From Penium margaritaceum (lineage: Eukaryota > Streptophyta > Zygnematophyceae > Desmidiales > Peniaceae): a stretch of 64,000 nucleotides of DNA. Shown here in pieces: positions 10,171 through 21,009 of the stretch; position 1 is the stretch's first letter, and each line of letters opens with the position of its first letter. The stretch lies in the NCBI GenBank assembly GCA_023375785.1, contig SZWC01003620.1, positions 61,362 through 125,361 of the forward strand, given 5' to 3'. The position numbers were made by a program, and so were the translations under genes. The notes below the pieces were generated by a model. That model saw only the letters and a program-made list of their open reading frames with translations. It was not told where the DNA came from and made no database searches.

Positions 10171-11042
10171 TGTTGGTTTTCGCGCATCTCTCATTGTACT
10201 CTGTTGTGTCCTCCCGGCTTGTGCACATCAGCGTGCAGATGACTGACGACGAGAGTCGACGCTGCTGGAGTGTCGCTCGGTGGAGCCGATGTGCGCTGAG
10301 GCCCATGCACCATTCGCTGAAGCCTCCTCCCTACGGCGATGTGCTCAGCTCCATCGGCAGGCCTCCACGGCGGTCGGGCCGCTGGCGGTCACTGCCACTG
10401 CAGATGATGTTTCCATGCACTCAGCTTTGTTTCTGGTTGTAGCATTGCGTCTCCATCGTCATGCTATGCCTAGGGTCCATGTCTCTTGCTGTGTGGCCTT
10501 GCTTGGCGTCACTGACTGTCGTAGGCACTGCCCGGGTTCAGGCAGCCATAACTCTTTGCTGCTATTTTTCTAGCTAATTCTGACCGCACGACTGCGTTCG
10601 CAACGTCGGTTGTTATGGTATGGTCCAGTTTGAGGTATGGTCCAGTTTTCAGGAAAAACGGACGACGCCCGGGTTTTGGACTGTCGGGCGTCTAGCAGGG
10701 CTCACCGAGAAAACCCTGCCTGCCAGAAAATAGGTCTAGGACTATTTTCTGATTGGCTGGTTAGTTGAGTAACAAGTTCTACACTAGTGGGGGGGGAGCT
10801 AGAACTTGGAGGGGTCTCCCATTGTTGCTCATTCTTCATTCCTAATCAGTCACTTTCAGTTTTCAGCTGCTTTCTTGTGCTAACACTGGCGCGCGTGTTT
10901 CTGAGTAACAAACCTAGAGCTTCCAGACTTAGACTCTAGAGCAGCAGACTGAGGGGGCAACTGACTTAAGCAACGAGCGTGGAAGCCCGCACGCTGCATC
11001 AACAACGCTGTTGCCCCAACCTGCTGCCTAGGTTTTCTAGCT
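10171..11042 (+). repeat. Element A 3' LTR
   Basis: Homologous to 1788-2644 throughout. It begins TGTTGG, ends CTAGCT, and is followed by ACTGC, the right copy of the target duplication. It carries a local ~15-bp duplication, GGTATGGTCCAGTTT, around 10615-10640, which the 5' copy lacks. That accounts for its extra length. Confidence 0.95.
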
Positions 11043-11516
11043 ACTGCTTTCACTGGAGTGGCAGTACAAGCCGGCCAGCTAACTCACTAGCACACATAGG
11101 TGGAGATGAGAACAATAAGGGGTTGGCTAGGGACACAGACAAAGTGTCATAAGATGCAAATACTGAATTGTGCAGAGAGAGTTAACAACATAGGCCTGGA
11201 CAACCTAAATAGTGTCTCTGACCTAGTGGGTGCACACACACGCGGCGCACAAGGGCGTTATTTTCTATCAGGACAAAACAGTGGCAAAAACACAGTTTTG
11301 GGCATAAACCTTTGCAGACACGTAAGAACGACAAGATCTACGTCCTGATAGGTTGTACGCCTATGTGTTGTCCCACAACATGAACCTAAATAATAGAGAG
11401 TCTTCTAGGCGCCCGTCCGGCCGCCGGTCTTCTGCCACCATCGCCATCTCAGGGATCTGCACGTGAATGGACATGAGCCGAGGGGTCACCATAAGTCGTG
11501 TACGACACACACAACA
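11043..11516 (-). repeat. Element B 3' LTR, main part
   Basis: Aligns with 16249-16728. Shared landmarks include GGCAGTACAAGCCGGCC, a CACACACACGCGGCGCA segment and CGTGAATGGACATGAGCC. It ends ACAACA (minus-strand LTR start TGTTGT). Differences from the other LTR include a small rearranged spot near 11487-11500. 11517-11650 is B's 3' untranslated stretch with a weak purine run on the minus strand next to the LTR. Confidence 0.9.
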
Positions 11517-11651
11517 ACACTATCCCATGACCGGAGGGCGAAACACGTCCATGCACATGCACACACTAACACTGTATAGAACAGGAAACGCACAGCCGCT
11601 ACAGGCAGCAAGCACAGCACACGCAAGGTGGCACATGAGGAATCAACCTGC

Positions 11652-13523
11652 AACAGGGATGGGGCAGATTCCCACGGAACGTGTGGCCGCATGAAACTTT
11701 GAACGACCCAGAGCCTTGGTCAGAAATTCCACGCACTGCCTGTCACTACCCACGTGGATGACTCGGATCTTACCACGATCAACTAGATCACGTACGAAGT
11801 GGTGCTCGACATTGATGTGCTTTGTGCGTGCATGGAACACACCTGAGTTCTTGGCGATGGACTCCGTGCTCCTGTTGTCTTACTAAAGGACCACGGGGGG
11901 AATGGACTGACGTAGTTCACGCAACAGACGGAAGAGCCAGACACACTCCGTTGCACCGGCGCCTAGAGAAACATACTCTGCCTCAGTAGTTCTGCATGCG
12001 ATACAGCCTTGCTTCCCACTTCGCCAGGACACTACAGTGCCTCCAATGAGAAAGATGTAGCCGGTGCGGCTCTTTCCATCTGGATTCCACGCCCAGTCAC
12101 TGTTTGTGTACCCATTGAGCACAACGGACACCTTCTCAGAAAAGCACGGGCCAAAGCGTGCGGTGGGCAAGATGTAGCGTACACACCGGACAGTTGCCTC
12201 CAGTGTTTGCTGGCGTGGAGCCTGCAAGAATTGGACGAGCAGGTTGATTGTGAAGGCAATGTCGGGCCGTGTCGTGCTGGCCAAGTACATGAGCGAGCCA
12301 ATGACTCGCAGGTACAGGGTCACATCGACTGGCTCCCCCAGGTCAGCTGGATCATCCCCCTTTAGGGCAGCCTGCCCCTCAGGGGTCATGGGCGTGGAGG
12401 CCGTGCGGACGACAGCGAGGAGGTCGGCAAAGCGCTCCCCCATAGCCTCTGCGTAGCGTGCCTGATGGAGACGGTGTGTGCGGTGGACACGGTCGTGCAC
12501 GATCGCCATCTCCAAAAAGACAAAGGCCTCGCCAAGATCTTTCACCTTGAAGGCCGAGGAGAGAACGGCCTTGGCAGTGTTCACTGCTCCCAGGTCGGGC
12601 AAGGTGATCAGAAGATCGTCCATGTAGACGAGGATGGCAGTGAGGGGTGCTGGGGACTGTGAGAGGAACATGGATGGGTCAGCATCACTCTTAACGTACC
12701 CAGCGCGTCTCAGCGTGCTAGTGATCTCCTGATTCCAACAGCGAGGTGACTGTTTCAGGCCGTACAAGGCCTTCCGCAGCCGGTACACGCAACCGGTGCC
12801 ATCCTCAAAGCCGGGTGGCTGGACCATGTAGATCTCCTCCTCAAGGTTCCCGTTCAGGAACGGGTTGTTGACATCCATCTGATGGAGTTCCCAGTCGTGC
12901 TGTGCCACCTGGCTCAGCAGCGTGAGCGTGGTCGTCATCCGGCCAACAGGGGCAAAGCTCTCGGTGTAGTCCACACCAGGGACCTGAGAGAAGCCTTTAG
13001 CTGTTAGGCGCGCTTTGTAGCGCTCCACAGTGCTGTCTGGTTTGACCTTCTTGCATAGAACCCACTTGGCCTTGATGGCCTTGTGGTTGTTCGGCAAGTC
13101 CACCAACTCAAAGACGTCGTGCTCTCGGATGGCATCGAGCTCAGCCTGGCAGGCAGCATGCCACTGCTCAGCGTTGGGGGCTGACAAGGCCTCAGGCAGA
13201 CTGGTGGGATCGGGAGACAACAGTGGTGCACTGCATGTAGACAGGGCATACGCCGCAGAGGGAGGGTCGACTGTCATCATGGACTCAGCGACGTCACGTG
13301 TAAGACCACGCTCATGAGCAAGTAGTGCCGTGCCAGTGGCACAGCCAGGGTGAACCTCAGTGAGGCCGCGAGTACTCAGGCCGAGGGCCTTCGTGCCCGG
13401 GTCACCGCTGACGACGCTGTGCGTGAGGTGAGGGCAGAGGCGTCCGCCGGGTGCCCGTGTGTAGGGGTCCGACGGGGCAGGAGCAGTGGTCACTGCTGAC
13501 TCACATGCCGGTGTAGACCGCAT
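11652..13523 (-). pseudogene. Element B reverse transcriptase-RNase H, mostly open
   Basis: A 546-residue frame (13523 down to 11883) covers the end of the linker and nearly all of RT and RNase H. Motifs: VVSGDPGTKALGL, ELVDLPNNHKAIKAKWVL, WELHQMDVNNPFLNGNLEEE, LRKALYGLKQSPRCW, ILVYMDDLLIT with both catalytic aspartates, TRPDIAFTINLL, YTNSDWAWNPDGKSRTGYIF and TTEAEYVSLGA. Two adjacent stops then interrupt RNase H; the frame resumes as DNRSTESIAKNSG and FLTKALGRSKFHAATRSVGI, ending near 11652. In RNase H, the usual TDSDWA reads TNSDWA. This is the best preserved RT in the window besides element H. Upstream integrase is broken, so it cannot be expressed as a normal polyprotein. Confidence 0.88.
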
Positions 13524-15310
13524 GGCAGGCGCGCCACTCGAGGCTGGTGTGGCCTAAACAGCCCGGGACGACCCCACGGCAGACGTTGGCACGTTCGCAG
13601 CCGGAGGCGGGGACGGCTCAGAGCCAGACACGGATGCGGACGTAGGATCAGGCAGGGCCTCAGACGCGAAAGCAGACACAGGATCAGGCAGGGCCTCAAA
13701 CGCGGAAGCAGACACAGGATCAGACAGGGCTGCAGACGCGGAAGCAGGCTCGGACGTAGACTTGGACACAGGCGAGAGCGGAGAGTCGGGGGTGGAGGAG
13801 CGGAGGAGGGGGCTGGGGGTGCCGGTGGGCACAACCTTTGGGGACAGCCCCTGGGGTGTCGGCGACGGAGTGACCGTACTGGCCGGGGCATTGTGCCAAC
13901 CGTGACAGGAGCCTCCCCCACACTACGGGGTCCGGCACACCCAGGAGCATGAGCAGCATGCAAAGCGTGGATGCGAGCAAGGTCGCAGAAGGCAAGATGC
14001 TCGAAGAAGCAAGTGTCACGGAACTCCACAATGCGGCGTCGCTCAGGGTCCCAGAACCGCCAGGCCTTCGACCGCGGCGCGACGCCGACGAAGGCGCAGA
14101 TGCGGCCCCACGGAGAGAGCTTGCTCCTCTGCTACTCCGGTGTGAACTAGACGCAGGCAAGGGATCCCCAGACACGGGCCAGGCGTAGATCTGCGCGATG
14201 CCTGTACCACAGTTCGTAGGGCGTGCGGTGACCTGGGAGGTGGCCGTGGGGAATGCTGTTCCAGACCCAGGTCATGTACGCCATGCCCTCGAAGGCAAAG
14301 GCCTCAGGGATGGCGCTGTTGGCACGCATGGCTTGGACCGTATCCTCCATGGTGCGGTTCTAGCGCTCTGAGACACCGTTTCGCTGGGGGGTGGCAGGAG
14401 TGGAGAGGTTGTGGAAGACACCAAGCTTGGTGAAGGAGCGAGCCATGTCACCGAGGTACTCGCCACCGCGGTCAGAGCGAAAGGTCTGAAGGCGGTGCGG
14501 AGACTGGCGCTCAGCCATGACCAGCCAAATGTAGACAGCAATGGCGGCATTGCTCTTCTGACGCAGACTGTAGACCCAACGCATGCGCGTGAAGTCACCA
14601 TTCAACGTCAGGATGTAGCGGACGCGGTCCACCTGAAACTCGACAGGGAGTGGACCCATGAGGTTGGAGTGGACAAGCTCCAAGGGCCGAGGAGCCCTGG
14701 AGACAGGCACAGGATAGGTGGACTGGTACATTTTGCCTTCAACACAGGACAGACAGTCGGTCGTGGGCGGCACATTGAAGGACACCGCATCGAGACCGAG
14801 AGCAGGCTGAGTGCGGATCAGCCTGTCGACAGTCCCCAGGTGCACATGACAGAGGCGTCGATGCAGGAGACGGTGGTGCTCGGAGGACAGAGCACCAGTG
14901 ACAAAAACACGAGCAGTGGGAGATGGAGGCAAGGGGGGACACTTGCAGAGGTCCCAGAGATGTGATACAGATCATCGACGACCGTCCCACTGAGGACGGT
15001 CTCCTCGATGTCGCGCACAAAGATGCAAGCACCGGCAGCTATGTGCGTGACAGCCAGGCCCATCTTGGTGCAAGCACGGACAGACAACAGGTTGAGTTGC
15101 AGATCAAGGACAAAGAGGACATCGGAGATGTATACGGGACCAGCAGGCCTAGTGAACTGCACAATCCCAACATTCTGGATATGGATCTCATGGCCAGCTG
15201 TAGTGCAGACAGAGCGAACAGTGCCAACAGGATGCAAGACAACAAAGGCGTCATGTCAACACGTCATGTGATCGGTGGCACCATAGTCAACGACCCAGGT
15301 GGCATTGATG
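13524..15310 (-). pseudogene. Element B protease, pre-integrase and integrase, broken
   Basis: Read on the minus strand. The protease site TWVVDYGATDHM near 15270-15305 has Tyr in place of the usual active-site Ser (DYG for DSG). This is followed by VYISDVLFVLDLQLNLLSV and a pre-integrase segment (HHRLLHRRLCH, DCLSCVEGKM). Integrase core pieces are LVHSNLMGPLP (the usual HSD Asp is Asn), TFRSDRGGEYLG and TPQRNGVSER followed by a TAG in place of Trp. The C-terminal block (AYMTWVWNSIPHG, then RDTCFFEHLAF) and a Pro/Ser linker follow in shifted frames. Loss of the first catalytic Asp and several breaks make it inactive. Confidence 0.85.
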
Positions 15311-16219
15311 ACACGCGTACGAGGGGCAACGTGTCACTCGGCGGTGGAACAAGGCGCGGCAGCAGGGTGCTCGGCGGGGGACACGACAAGGCGACCAGCG
15401 GAGCGCACATAGATGCATGCAACCAAGACACATCATTAGGTCCATCACGAGCACACGGTTGGACATGGGGATCACCATAGGCATCATCACGCAATGAAAT
15501 AGACAGTCCACAGGCAGTGGGATCCCCCAGCTCAGTCAACTCACTTGCACCTCCCTGAGATGAGCGTAGGGCGAGAAGCTGGTGTAGCTCAGCGATCGTC
15601 CTGTCGCGTTCGGCAAGCGCCTGTTCGCAAGGGTCAGCGAAGGAGTCTGCTGTGGCACCTACCGAGGCACCTCCGTCAGTGCGTTTGGCAACCATTGCGG
15701 AGCTCCCGTGATTGGCGACCGCGGAACTGCCACGGAGCTGCTGCGGACTCGCTACCGCGGAGCAATGTGGAGGACCACCGGCGGAACACCGGCGTGTTCT
15801 TGAACCGCCGCGGAGCTGCCACGGCGGAACACCGCGGATCCTCAGAACACTGTGGATCTGTCGCGGCACCATCACTGTGGGGTAACGGACTTCAGAACGC
15901 TGCAAGCAACCGCGATAGATCGGCGACACTATTGGCGCGTTCCGTTGCGGGCACGGAGTTGCCGCATCCGCTGCAAAGATCGTGTCACCGTGGAGCACCG
16001 CGAGTTTTTCCGTGGATCGGCTTCTGCTGTCGCGGAACGGCCGTGGAACTGTCGCGGAGCTTTTAAGAAAACGGTCGGAGTTGTGGTGGGTCCTCCCAGG
16101 ACCTCTCGCCGAGATAGTGGGCGCTGCTGTTCCTGCTACTCAAGGCAACGGCTGCGGTCGCTCACTGCCGATGCGGTTGCTGTGCCTCTACTACGCAGCT
16201 GTGTGAGCACTGGCTCGCT
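15311..16219 (-). other. Element B leader without recognisable gag
   Basis: Between the primer site and the protease there is one long minus-strand frame (about 15998-15264). Only its end, with ALAERDRTIAELHQLLALRS, looks coiled-coil-like; no gag core and no CCHC knuckle can be seen. The stretch 15715-16060 is crowded with CCGCGGA(A/G)C-like words (for example at 15719, 15757, 15809 and 15831). I infer that most of gag was lost or replaced. B would then have depended on gag from relatives. Confidence 0.6.
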
Positions 16220-16231
16220 GCTCTGATACCA
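16220..16231 (-). other. Element B primer-binding site
   Basis: Plus strand GCTCTGATACCA, the reverse complement of TGGTATCAGAGC, abuts the 5' LTR at 16232. Confidence 0.93.
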
Positions 16232-16728
16232 TGAAGGACAGCTTCCTAGCACTGCTGTCACTGGCATGGCAGTACAAGCCGGCCAGCTAACTCACTAGCG
16301 CACACAAGTGGAGATGAGAACAACAAGGGGTTGACTAAGGACATAGACAAAGTGTCATATGCTACAAATTCTGATTTGTGCAGAGAGAGTTAACAACTTA
16401 GGCCTGGACAACCTAAATAGTGTCTCTGACCTAGTGGGTGCACACACACGCGGCGCACAAGGGCGCTATTTTCAAGCAGGACAAAACAGTGGCAAAAACA
16501 CAGTTTTGGACATAAATCCCTGCAGACACGTCAAAACGACGAGATCTATGTCCTGATAGGCTGCACGCCTATGTGTTGTCACATAGCATGAACCTAAATA
16601 ATAAGAGAGTCTTCTGGGCGCCCGTCCGGCCATCGGTCTTCTGCCACCATCGCCATCTCAGGGATCTGCACGTGAATGGACATGAGCCGAGGGGACATGG
16701 ACGTAAGCCGTGTACAACACAAACAACA
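16232..16728 (-). repeat. Element B 5' LTR (intact copy)
   Basis: A 497-bp LTR with TG/CA ends, flanked on the outside by GATGC (16729-16733). It contains the ancestral, empty version of the element A insertion site (CTAGCACTGCTG at about 16247-16258). Confidence 0.93.
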
Positions 16729-16914
16729 GATGCACGGTACGATAGTGAGAATGTACGAGCCCTAGCATCTAACGCATCATAGAATCATAGAAAGTTATGC
16801 AATGGCCATGTATGTGCCGGAGGGCACTCCTGGGACCAGCAGCTGCTTCATGACGCCAGAGGCTCCAGTTAAGATGGGCCCGCATGACGCCTCCCCAGGT
16901 AAGGCCATTGTCAT

Positions 16915-17850
16915 CTAATCTGTACATGTGTGTGCAGAGTGTGGGAGACAAGAGGCCATAGAAAATAAGCCAGGGTCATGCGGACAGATGAGACCAACAG
17001 AGTGAACAACACTTTTAAAGGCATTTTGGTTGACTGCTTTAATGAGGAAGTCAGCTCTCTGAGATCGTGTATCCACCCAATCAACTGGGACAATGCCAGC
17101 AACAATGCACTCGTGAACAAAATGATGCTCCACGTTGATATGCTTGGAACGTGAGTGATGCATGCCATTGTTCTCGGCAATGACCTTTGTGCTTTGGTTG
17201 TCATAGCGCAGAGTGATGCAACGGATGGGAACACACAACTGTTATAGCAGACGACACAGCCAGACAGCCTCACATGTGCCTGCGCCAAGAGCAACATACT
17301 CAGCCTCAGCGGTGCTACGAGCAACACACCCTTGTTTGCCACTTTTCCAAGAGACTACAGTTCCACGAACCAAGAAGATGTATCCAGTTCGGCTGCGTGC
17401 ATCAGAATCATGTGCCCAGTCACTATCTGTGAAGCCGTCCACCATGACTGAGGGATGTGCATGAAAGTACAGCCCAACACGAGGGGTTGACATGGCGTAG
17501 CGCACTACCCACAGTGCAGCCTCAAGATGGTGCTCACGGGCGCACTAGGAGAACTGGGATAAAACGTTCACAGCAAACGCAACACCAGTACGCGTGGTGG
17601 TGGCAAGGTAAATCAGGGAGCCAATAACCTGGAGGTAGTCGGTCACATTGACCATCTCCCCCAGATTTGACAGCTCCAGACACTTCAGTAGGGACTGGCC
17701 AGAGGGTGTCATGGGCGTGAACGCTGTGGGGACTGTTGTGAGAAGCGGTCCAAAGCGCTCCCCCAAGCTTCGCACATATGCAGCTAGGTGAACGTGCAGG
17801 TTCGCGATGTGCGCGATCACTCTCCTCTTTGGCGGGGTTCGCACGATGGA
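16915..17850 (-). pseudogene. Element C RNase H and RT C-terminus
   Basis: Three collinear pieces. First, 17844-17545: YVRSLGERFGPLL, then YLQVIGSLIYLATTT and VAFAVNVLSQFS (RT connection). Second, 17505-17242: FTDSDWAHDSDARSRTGYIF, WKSGKQGCVARSTAEAEYVAL and CEAVWLCRLL (RNase H with its TDSDWA and EAEY acidic residues). Third, 17238-16915: LRYDNQSTKVIAENN, SKHINVEHHFVHE and RADFLIKAVNQNAFKSVV. Breaks occur at 17506-17544 (a TAG in the link) and near 17240. Closest relative in the window is element L (27600-28640, plus strand), which shares the SLGERF and ARSRTGYIFLV wording. The usual LTKA near the end reads LIKA. Confidence 0.88.
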
Positions 17851-17965
17851 CGGTCCCTAGACCGTTAGTGTTTGATGGTATGTTTCTACACATGATCCTG
17901 TGAGGCATTTCTTTTTTGTGTCTCGGAACCTGCACCCTTTGAAGCAATCTGTGAGATAGTCTTGA
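17840..17965. repeat. Solitary copy of the 165-bp repeat seen at 21010-21405
   Basis: Shares CCGTTAGTGTTTGATGGTAT, ATGATCCTG and GAAGCAATCTGTGAGATAG with the units in the array 3.2 kb to the right. It interrupts element C exactly at the upstream edge of the RNase H fragment, which suggests an insertion or a rearrangement joint. Confidence 0.6.
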
Positions 17966-18229
17966 CACACCCCCCAGATCAGGAGAGGGGTGCAATGATT
18001 GAATTTTCCTGCCGCGAGACGTGCGCTTGTTGAGGTACAGGACAGGGGAATCTTGGGCTGTTTTGGAAGTCATGGTCGCCACAGGACCAGGTTGTTGAGG
18101 GGGGAGAGAAGTCCTGGACGATAGAGTTGAGACTAGGCAGTGAGTGTAGTGGGAGTAGGAGTGGCTGTGCTGTGGATGAACAATGGCTGTTGGTGTGGGG
18201 CAGTCATGTGGCTGTGGTGTTGTTGCTTG

Positions 18230-18640
18230 TGGGAGTAGTGTGACACTGTAGGAGGGAAAAAAGTTCTTTTCACAAGCCCATTTGGCTCTTGGACTAAAGC
18301 CGTGCTTGGGTTTATGCAGGTTGTAAGCTGCTACAACTCCACGTAGGCATACGGTCCAGAGTTGAGAAGTGATGTGATGGTTTTTCATGAACCGATCTGC
18401 TTCCGGCAATAGGTGGTTAGCTAGATTCATGCTGTGGACAGGGGCAGTTGTGACGAGTTCTTCATTCTGTGTACAGTTCTCAGTGAGGAATGAATGTAGT
18501 GGTGTATGTGAGGTGGTGCTGAGGATGAGGCGGGGCGCTCTGTCAAAGCATCTGGTCTGTTTCCATAACCAGTCTCCCAATGCAGAAGCGGATCTTGTCA
18601 GTGTGCGTAGGGAGAGGACAGTGCAATTCTGGGAGAACTG
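18230..18640 (-). pseudogene. Element C integrase C-terminal fragment
   Basis: Part of a 348-residue minus-strand frame. LPEADRFMKNHHITSQLW, then AAYNLHKPKHGFSPRAKW, follow the conserved pattern after the integrase catalytic Glu in Copia proteins (Leu-rich helix, Trp, two Ala/Tyr-Asn turns, Pro-x-x-x-Trp). The catalytic residues themselves are not seen. The rest of the frame (17534-18230) is Ser/Thr/Pro/His-rich and runs into a dispersed repeat, so it is probably linker plus chance. Confidence 0.5.
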
Positions 18641-18899
18641 ATCATGGATGAGGAGAAAGTGGCTGTGATGAGTGGTGCAATATGTAGATGGTGGCTAGAT
18701 GAGTGCGATGTACAATGAGGCAAAACTGTAGAGAGAGACGTGAGAGGAAAGAGCAGGAGCAGAGGACACGGTGTACATCTCAATTCCACACTCCTCAGAA
18801 CCAAATTCAATCACAGGCTCACCTACTCCTGAAATAACAGCATTGCTAAGTGCAATGAAAGTAGTAGCAAGAGCAGGAGGAGGGAGATGTGCCTCTATG

Positions 18900-19843
18900 T
18901 TGTTGGTTGGGGTCAAATGCTAGGTTGAGCTTCCCGACTTGTTGTAGTAGCACTGACGGCGCTCTTCTGTCCAGTTGGTTCCTCACCGTAAGACTTGCCA
19001 CAGTTCTGGTGTAGCCATTCATCGGTGGAATGATGATCACAGACATGTGGCATGTGGCTGCTGTGCCCCACTTAGTCCCTTTCGGAGGCCATGGTAGATG
19101 ACGTAGGAGCAGGGAGGGAAGCGATTGATGATGTGGTTGTCAGCAGTGGCTACCATGGTCTTGAAGGAGTTAGTGGATAGTGTCATCTCCCAAGCTTGCT
19201 TGGTGACGTAGTCTTGTAAGGCTGCCATGAGCTTGGGACTGATGGTGGCAATGGTTAGCTGGTTGACAGGCAGTTGGAGGAGGATCGGGCGGATGATGTC
19301 GTACTTTCCAGGGAGGCCGGAGATGATGCCGGTGGAGTCGACGGCAGGTGGAAGGTCAATCTTTATTTCTTTGAGATCATGGGTGATGGTGGTGCAGGCG
19401 GCAATGTAGCTTCCCATGTTGGTATGGACGTGGAAGGGAATAAGAAGAGTGACATAATCTTGATACCACAGGTGGTTGAGGTGTTGTTGCTGAAGCAGTC
19501 CTTAAGAGCCTCCCTGACCTCGTAGGTCTTGGTCCCAAGAGTACGCATGTCATCGTGCAGCTCAGGAGGTGGTTATGGTGGTCATGAGGACAGTGCTATT
19601 GGTGGCTAGGGTGATGGCAGGAGCTGTATAGGAGGCAGGATAAGGGGTATCACTAAGATCATCCACAGCGCCACTGGAGAAGTTTCCTCCTACGGCAGCA
19701 ACGGGAGCACCAGTTGGCTCTATGCCGGTTCCCGAGTTGGTGAGGAGGTCATTGGGGGTGACCCCTTCAAGATTCTGGGTTCCGAAGAAGAGTGACATCA
19801 GATAGCTCCATAGCTTGTAGTTGCTAGTGCCATCTGGTTGCAC
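18900..19843 (-). pseudogene. Element C gag (UBN2-like), broken
   Basis: Minus-strand pieces reading DGTSNYKLWSYLMSLFFG (the usual start of a Copia gag), a Thr/Ala-rich insert, MRTLGTKTYEVREALKDCFS, then YIAACTTITHDLKEIKIDLP and SGLPGKYDIIRPILLQLP. This last part matches the gag pattern of a helix followed by a 'shall-we-split' Leu-Pro loop. Downstream, about 19000-18900, RRQCYYNKSGK looks like a degraded zinc knuckle. A frameshift near 19370-19420 and further breaks separate the pieces. This gag differs from those of A/J, H and K, so C is a separate lineage. Confidence 0.72.
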
Positions 19844-20460
19844 TGTGAGTTTGGGAAGCCCGGAGAGAGAGAGAGAGCAGAAGCCATGATGAGAAGATGC
19901 TCGGGGTTAGACTAGATACTGTGGCTGATGAGGTTGATGAGGCAGATGAGGACAGAGGAGGCGGTTGTTGATGATGATAAAAGGAAAACTGCTGGTGGAA
20001 GAGGAGGATGGAACAGATGCCCTGCGGGAGGGGGAGGGCGACACAAGCGGGTGGCTCGAGAAGGTTGATGAGATGAAGGTTGAAGGGCGACGAAGGTCGA
20101 CGTGATGAGAATATGCTGAGGCTTGATTTTGGCTACTGAAATAATGCAAGAGGTGACTGATGAATGATGATTGTCACGCGAGTTGCTGATAACAGCTGGG
20201 CTTATGGGCTGTGCCTCGTGCGCGAGAGTGAAGGTTGAGGAGTTGAAGATTTCTGATGCAAAAAGATTTTGCACGGGGGTGAAACCTCGTGCGTGAATCA
20301 CCAGATGACAATGGAGGAGGTGCTGCCACAACACCACAGTTAGAAGGGCGCTGCCACTGTAGATCTTCTGACTTCCATTGTATACGGTGTGAGAGAGCGA
20401 GAGAGCCAATGGGTATGGCCGAGAAAGGACGAGCACGAAGAATCCAGGTGTGTTACCTTT

Positions 20461-20472
20461 GTTCTTATACCA
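20461..20472 (-). other. Element C primer-binding site, degenerate
   Basis: Plus strand GTTCTTATACCA is the reverse complement of TGGTATAAGAAC, ten of twelve matches to the Met-tRNA type site. It is followed at 20473 by TGTCAG, a proper LTR end. Confidence 0.6.
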
Positions 20473-21009
20473 TGTCAGAATTTTGTAGGTGCTTCTACTG
20501 ATGCGTGTGGTCATGAGGATGAGCAGTTGAGTGGGTCAGAAGCACGAGCAGAAGTAGAACCAAATGGGAGATGGATGATGAAGCGGAAGCAGAGGCGAAG
20601 GTAGGGTACATCAGGTGCGGCACAGATGTGCGAGCACTAAGGAAGTTACTGTCGAAAGTGTGGATGCGACACTAGAGTGAAGGAGAGAAGCTTCCTCTTA
20701 GGTGAGGGTGTTGATGATGTAAGAAGGACGTCAGCAGACAAGCATTGGGCGCAGTGCGAGAGCATGGGTGCTAAAAGGCAATGCGGAGAGTGGAAGTGGA
20801 GGCGGCCCAGATGGCAAGCCTTGAGGAGGAAACAAATGGATTAATCACACTAGAGCGGTACAAGGAAGACATTAGTAGTGGGCTAACCTACCGCGCTTAG
20901 GTGAGCGGATACAAGAGAGTATGGTGGCAGCTCGGGCAAGGAGAGAGAAGCACCTCGAGGCCACTACAGGGGGCACCGGCTTTCCTAGTCGTATGCATCT
21001 TGGAGTGAC
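20473..21009 (-). other. Probable 5' LTR of element C
   Basis: Starts TGTCAG next to the primer site. No coding frame is recognisable. No second copy was found by eye, because the other LTR would lie beyond or around the element B insertion, so the right end is undefined. Confidence 0.4.

Larger units (their letters stand above)
1788..11042 (+). mobile_element. Element A: full-length but dead Ty1/Copia retrotransposon
   Basis: A 9.26-kb plus-strand element inserted in the 3' LTR of element B. LTRs are 1788-2644 and 10171-11042. They are followed and preceded respectively by a Met-type primer site (2645-2656) and a polypurine tract (10162-10170). The target duplication is ACTGC at 11043-11047 and ACTAC (one change) at 1783-1787; the uninterrupted LTR of B at 16249 reads ACTGC, confirming the ancestral site. 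Internal order is gag, protease, integrase, RT, RNase H. At least a dozen premature stops plus loss of an RT catalytic aspartate make it inactive. Being inside B, it inserted after B. Confidence 0.95.
1764..16728 (-). mobile_element. Element B: Ty1/Copia LTR retrotransposon, with element A nested in it
   Basis: Minus-strand element bounded by LTRs and by a perfect 5-bp target duplication GATGC (1759-1763 and 16729-16733). The 5' LTR is 16232-16728. The 3' LTR is split by element A into 1764-1787 and 11043-11516. The primer-binding site lies at 16220-16231 (reverse complement TGGTATCAGAGC). Domain order on the minus strand is protease, pre-integrase, integrase, reverse transcriptase, RNase H, which is the Copia order. 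The ~900 bp between the primer site and the protease carries no recognisable gag or zinc knuckle, so B looks internally deleted. Several stops and frameshifts make it non-functional, although its RT block is one long open frame. Confidence 0.92.
16734..20472 (-). mobile_element. Element C: decayed Ty1/Copia retrotransposon
   Basis: Minus-strand remains in correct Copia order read right to left: primer site (20461-20472), gag (19843-18900), an integrase C-terminal fragment (18640-18230) and RNase H (17850-16915). The RT core and the protease are missing or unrecognisable, so the element has lost segments. Element B inserted just past its RNase H, in the 3' untranslated region or 3' LTR. The assignment of all four pieces to one element is an inference from order, strand and spacing. 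Confidence 0.65.

Noticed and set aside
17534-18230. C-terminal half of a 348-residue minus-strand frame as a gene
   Set aside because: Only the part beyond 18230 fits a known (integrase) pattern. The rest crosses a dispersed repeat and overlaps the true RT/RNase H frame of element C.
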